Below, piece by piece: positions 59,401 through 64,000 of a stretch of DNA of 64,000 bases. Source of the stretch: Synchiropus splendidus (taxonomy: Eukaryota > Chordata > Actinopteri > Syngnathiformes > Callionymidae). The notes beneath the pieces are model-generated. The model worked only from the letters and a program-made list of their open reading frames with translations, ran no database searches and was not told the DNA's origin. Position numbers and translations under genes: made by a program. Position 1 is the stretch's first letter. Each line of letters starts with the position of its first letter. Where the stretch lies: NCBI RefSeq assembly GCF_027744825.2, contig NC_071349.1:3596001-3660000 (forward strand), in the 5' to 3' direction.

Positions 59401-62400
59401 AAGCTGTTTGAAGTGTTTTTCCAAAGTTATGAACACTTTTATGTTTGGCGTTCCGGAATCGACCTTATCTCAGGCTGAAAACACGATTTACGCATTCTGC
59501 CATAACTTTGCAGGGAAGCTTCAGAACATGAAATTTTCACCTCCCACTATAGCAGAAACGGTCTTTCTAGTAGTTGCACATCAAATCTAAGCTGTCTGTA
59601 TAGTTTTTCCAAAGTTATCAACATTTTTATGTTTGGCGATTTGAAATCAACCTCATCTCAGGCTGAAAATGCGTTTAACGCATTGTGCCATAACTTTGCA
59701 GGGAAGCTTCAGAAAATGAAATTTTTACCTCCCACTATAGCAGAAAGGGTCTTTCTAGTAATTGCACATCAAATCTATGCTGTCGAAAGTGTTTTTCCAA
59801 AGTTATCAACATTTTTATGTTTGGCGTTTCGGAATTGACCTTATCTCCGGCTGAAAACGCGTTTTCTGCATTGTGCCATAACTTTGCAGGGAAGCTTAAG
59901 AACATGAAATTTTCACCTCCCACGAGAGCAGAAAGGGTATTTCTAGTAGTTGCACATCAAATCTAAGCTGTCTTGAAGTGTTTTTCTAAAGTTATCAACA
60001 TTTTTATGTTTGGCGTTCCGGAACCCACCTAATCTCAGTCTGAAAACGCGTTTTACATATTTTGCCATAACTTTGCAGGGAAGCTTCAGAACATGAAATT
60101 TTCACGTCCCACTATAGCAGAAAGGGTCGTTCTAGTAGTTGCATATCAAATCTAAGCTGTCTGAAGCGTTTTTCGAAAGTTATCAACATTTTTATGTTTG
60201 GCGTTCCGGAATCGACCTTATCTCAGGCTGAAAACGCGTTTTCTGCATTGTGCCATAACTTTGCAGGGAAGCTTCAGAACATGAAATTTTAACCTCCCAC
60301 TGTAGCAGAAAGGGTCTTTCTAGTAGTTGCACATCAAATCTAAGCTGTCTGAAGTGTTTTTCCAAAGTTATCAACATTTTTTCGTTTGGCATTCCGGAAT
60401 CGACCTTATGTCAGGCTGAAAACGCGTTTTACGCATTGTGCCATAACGTTGCAGGGAAGCTTCAGAACATAACATTTTCACCTCCCACAATAGCCGAAAG
60501 GGTCTTTCTAGTAGTTGCACATCATATCTAAGCTGTCTGAAGTGTTTTTCCAAAGTTATCAACATTTTTATGTTTGGTGTTCCGGAACCCACCTTATCTC
60601 AGGCTGAAAACAGGTTTTCTGCATTGTGCTATAACTTTGCAGGGAAGCTTCAGAACATGAAATTTTCACGTCCCACTATAGCAGAAAGGGTCTTTCTCGT
60701 AGTTGCACATCAAATCTAAGCTGTCTGAAGTGTTTTTCGAAAGATTTCAACATTTTTATGTTTGGTGTTCCTGAATCGACCTTATCTCAGGCCGAAAACG
60801 CGTTTTCTGCATTGTGCCATAACTTTGCAGGGAAGCTTCAGAACATGAAAATTTCACCTCCCACTATAGCAGAAAGGGTCTTTCTAGTAAATGCACATCA
60901 AATCTAAGCTGTCTGAAGTGTTTTTCCAAAGTTATCAACATTTTTATGTTTGGCGTTCCGGAATCGACCTTATCTCAGGCTGAAAACGCGTTTTCTGCAT
61001 TGTGCCATAACTTTGCAGGGAAGCTTCAGAACATGAAATTTTAACATCCCACTATAGCAGAATGGGTCTTTCTAGTAGTTGCACATCAAATCTTAGCTGT
61101 CTGAAGTGTTTTTCTAAAGTTCTCAACATTTTTATGTTTGGCATTCTGAAATCAACCTCATCTCAGGCTGAAAACGCGTTTCACGCATTGTGCCATAACT
61201 TTGCAGGGAAGCTTCAGAAAATGAAATTTTAACCTCCCACTATAGCAGAAAGGGTCTTTCTAGTAGTTGCACATCAAATCTAAGCTGTCGAAAGTGTTTT
61301 TGCAAAGTTATCAACATTTTTATGTTTGGCGTTTCGGAATCGACCTTATCTTCGGCTGAAAACGTGTTTTCTGCATTGTGCCATAACTTTGCAGGGAAGC
61401 TTCACAACATGAAATTTTAACCTTCCATTATAGCAGAAAAGGTCATTCTAGTAGTTGCACATCAAATCTAAGCTGTCTTGAAGTGTTTTTCTAAAGTTAT
61501 CAACATTTTTATGTTTGGCGTTCCGGAACCCACCTTATCTCAGTCTGAAAACGCGTTTTACATATTTTGCCATAACTTTGCAGGGAAGCTTCAGAACATG
61601 AAATTTTCACGTCCCACTATAGCAGAAAGGGTCGTTCTAGTAGTTGCATATCAAATCTAAGCTGTCTGAAGCGTTTTTCGAAAGTTATCAACATTTTTAT
61701 GTTTGGCGTTCCGGAATCGACCTTATCTCAGGATGAAAAATCGTTTTTTGCATTGTGCCATAACTTTGCAGGGAAGCTTCAGAACATGAAATTTTAACCT
61801 CCCACTGTAGCAGAAAGGCTCTTTCCAGTAGTTGCACATCAAATCTAAGCTGTCTGAAGTGTTTTTCCAAAGTTATCAACATTTTTTTGTTTGGCATTCC
61901 GGAATCGACCTTATGTCAGGCTGAAAACGCGTTTTACGCATTGTGCCATAACTTTGCAGGGAAGCTTCAGAACATGACATTTTCACCTCCCACAATAGCC
62001 GAAAGGGTCTTTCTAGTAGTTGCACATCATATCTAAGCTGTCTGAAGTGTTTTTCCAAAGTTATCAACATTTTTATGTTTGGTGTTCCGGAACCCACCTT
62101 ATCTCAGGCTGAAAACAGGTTTTCTGCATTGTGCCATAACTTTGCAGGGAAGCTTCAGAACATGAAATTTTCACGTCCCACTATAGCAGAAAGGGTCTTT
62201 CTCGTAGTTGCACATCAAATCTAAGCTGTCTGAAGTGTTTTTCGAAAGTTTTCAACATTTTTATGTTTGGTGTTCCTGAATCGACCTTATCTCAGGCCGA
62301 AAACGCGTTTTCTGCATTGTGCCATAACTTTGCAGGGAAGCTTCAGAACATGAAAATTTCACCTCCCACTATAGCAGTAAGGGTCTTTCTAGTAGATGCA

Positions 62401-64000
62401 CATCAAATCTAAGCTGTCTGAAGTGTTTTTCCAAAGTTATCAACATTTTTATGTTTGGCGTTCCGGAATCGACCTTATCTCAGGCTGAAAACGCGTTTTC
62501 TGCATTGTGCCATAACTTTGCAGGGAAGCTTCAGAACATGAAATTTTCACCTCCCACTACAGCAGAAAGGGTCTTTCTAGTAGTTGCAGAGCAAATCTAA
62601 GCTGTCTGAAGTGTTTTTCCAAAGTTATCAACATTTTTATGTTTGGCGTTCTGGAACCCACCTTATCTCAGGCTGAAAACGCGTTTTCTGCATTGTGCCA
62701 TAACTTTGCAGGGAGACTTCAGAACATGAAATTTTCTCCTCCCACTATAGCAGAAAGGGTATTTCTAGTAGTTGCACATCAAATCTAAGTTGTCTGAAGT
62801 GTTTTTCCAAAGTTATCAACATTCTTATGTTTGGCGTTCCGGAACCCACCTTATTTCAGCCTGAAAACGCGTTTTACATATTTTGCCATAACTTTGAGGG
62901 AAGCTTCAGAACATGAAATTTTAACATCCCACTATAGCAGAAAGGGTCTTTCCAGTAGTTGCACATCAAATCTAAGCTGTCTGATGTGTTTTTCCAAAGT
63001 TATCAACATTTTTATGTTTGGCGTTCCGGAACTCACCTTATCTCACGCTTAAAACGCGTTTTCTGCATTGTGCCATAACTTTGCAGGGAAGCTTTAGAAC
63101 ATGAAATTTTCACCTCCCACTAGAGCAGAAAGGATATTTCTAGTAGTTGCACAACAAACTAAGCTGTCTGAAGTGTTTTTCGAAAGTTATCAACATTTTT
63201 ATGCTTGGCGTTCCGGAATCGACCTGATCTCAGGATGAAAAATCGTTTTCTGCATTGTCCCATAACTTTGCAGGGAAGCTTCAGAACATGAAATTTTCTC
63301 CTCCCACGATAGCAGAAAGGGTCTTTCTCGTAATTGCACATCAAATCTAAGCTGTCTGAAGTGTTTTTCGAAAGTTTTCAACATTTTTATGTTTGGTGTT
63401 CCTGAATCGACCTTTTCTCAGGCTGAAAACACATTTTACACATTGTGCCATAACTTTGCAGGAAAGCTTCAGAACATGAATTTTTCACCTCCCACTATAG
63501 CAGAAAGGGTCTTTCTAGTAGTTGCACATCAAATCTAAGCTGTCTGTAGTGTTTTTCCAAAGTTATCTACATTTTGATGTTTGGCGTTCCGGAATCGACC
63601 TTATCTGAGGCTGAAAACGCGTTTTCTGCATTGTGTCATAACTTTGCAGGGAAGCTTCAGAACATGAAATTTTCACCTCCCACTATATCAGAAAGGGTAT
63701 TTCTAATAGTTGCACATCAAATCTAAGTAGTCTGAAGTGTTTTTCCAAAGTTATCAACATTCTTATGTTTGGCGTTCCGGAATCACCCTTATCTCAGACT
63801 GAAAACGTGTTTTCTGCATTGTGCCATAACTTTGCAGGGAAACTTAAGAACATGAAATTTTCACGTCCAACTATAGCAGAAAGGTTCTTTCTAGTAGTTG
63901 CACATCAAATCTAAGCTGTTTGAAGTGTTTTTCCAAAGTTCCAGAAACAACCTTATCTCCGGCTGAAAACGCGTTTTGCGCAATTTGTCTTAACTTTGCA
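50440..64000. repeat. Large higher-order repeat, about 4.5-6.2 kb, two copies and the start of a third
   Basis: A shortened monomer lacking about 25 bases (CCAAAGTTCCAGAAACAACC) occurs at about 52,521, 57,760 and 63,939, spacings of 5,239 and 6,179. Flanking monomers match between the first two copies: 50,655 pairs with 55,141, 51,792 with about 56,655, and 53,230 with 58,281. The spacing changes in steps of 188 (4,486, 4,674, about 4,863, 5,051, 5,239). An 8-monomer duplication (1,505 bp; about 60,190 with about 61,695) is nested in the second interval. Confidence 0.8.

Larger units (their letters stand above)
10699..64000. repeat. 188-bp satellite array, about 283 monomers, continuing past the window
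   Basis: The landmark CATTTTTATGTTTGGCGTTC (with variants) recurs at 10861, 11049, 11237 and so on, a 188-base period, to the last base. A typical monomer holds ACGCGT (MluI) inside the palindrome GAAAACGCGTTTTC, then GCATTGTGCCATAACTTTGC, AAGCTT (HindIII), CTCCCACTATAGCAGAAAGG, AGTAGTTGCACATCAAATCT and TTCCGGAA (BspEI core). Monomers differ mostly by substitutions and small indels. Several subtypes occur: TTTTCTGCATTGTGCC, TTTTACGCATTGTGCC, TTTTACATATTTTGCC, ACGCAATTTGCC, and AAAAATCGTTTTC. No transposon, gene or CENP-B-box-like sequence was seen inside. Many 60-110 codon open frames occur on both strands, but 188 is not a multiple of three and stops recur in each monomer, so these are not genes. 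A centromeric or heterochromatic array is likely. Confidence 0.98.

Noticed and set aside
10835..63384. Dozens of 60-110 codon open frames on both strands, many starting MKCFSKVINIFMFG or MLITLEKHFRQLRF, resembling a repeated protein family
   Set aside because: They are the same stretch of the 188-bp satellite read again and again. 188 is not a multiple of three, each monomer supplies stops in the frame, and frames break at random with monomer variants. Nothing suggests translation.
10699..64000. CRISPR-like array
   Set aside because: The repeats are 188 bp, directly abutting and without unique spacers, in an animal genome context; this is a satellite.
10699..64000. CENP-B box in the monomer
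   Set aside because: No stretch fits the TTCG....A..CGGG core; TTCCGGAACCC is the closest and lacks the required spacing.

Overview
The window looks like animal nuclear DNA, most likely from a vertebrate (a fish is my best guess, but the species cannot be told from the sequence). Reasons: (CA)n, GATA-type and AAAT-type microsatellites, small GT-AG introns, and a very long satellite array, next to genes of a Maverick/Polinton-type element of the adintovirus kind (integrated double-stranded DNA virus).

Bases 1 to about 5,950 hold a tight minus-strand cassette. In transcription order it is a 1352-residue protein-primed family B DNA polymerase, an FtsK/A32-like packaging ATPase, a small basic protein with a hydrophobic tail resembling adenovirus core/minor capsid peptides, and a conserved Maverick protein cut by the left window edge. 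All four frames are open, so the copy appears young or still constrained. The integrase, capsid proteins and protease expected for such an element are not here and should lie left of base 1.

Bases about 6,050 to 8,800, upstream of the polymerase on the same strand, contain what I read as one multi-exon gene. Seven exons are joined by six introns that are all phase 1, and every internal junction restarts with AT after the acceptor AG. It would encode a low-complexity protein with a SUMO-interaction-like motif, a proline-rich region and a basic helical C terminus. A 14-bp tandem duplication in its largest exon breaks the frame in this copy. A poly(A) signal follows the stop, and a TATA-like box for the polymerase gene follows that. 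No known family was recognised; it may be a viral accessory gene or a host gene.

Bases about 8,800 to 10,698 are non-coding and rich in minisatellites (59, 86 and 41 bp periods), plausibly the terminal part of the element. At about 10,699 the sequence switches abruptly to a 188-bp satellite that fills the remaining 53 kb (about 283 monomers). Each monomer typically carries HindIII, MluI and BspEI sites and a 14-bp palindrome. The array holds nested higher-order duplications with 3, 5, 7, 8, 10, 16-17, 20 and roughly 24-33 monomer spacings, and a recurring shortened monomer. The many 60-110 codon open frames in the array are by-products of the satellite, not genes.
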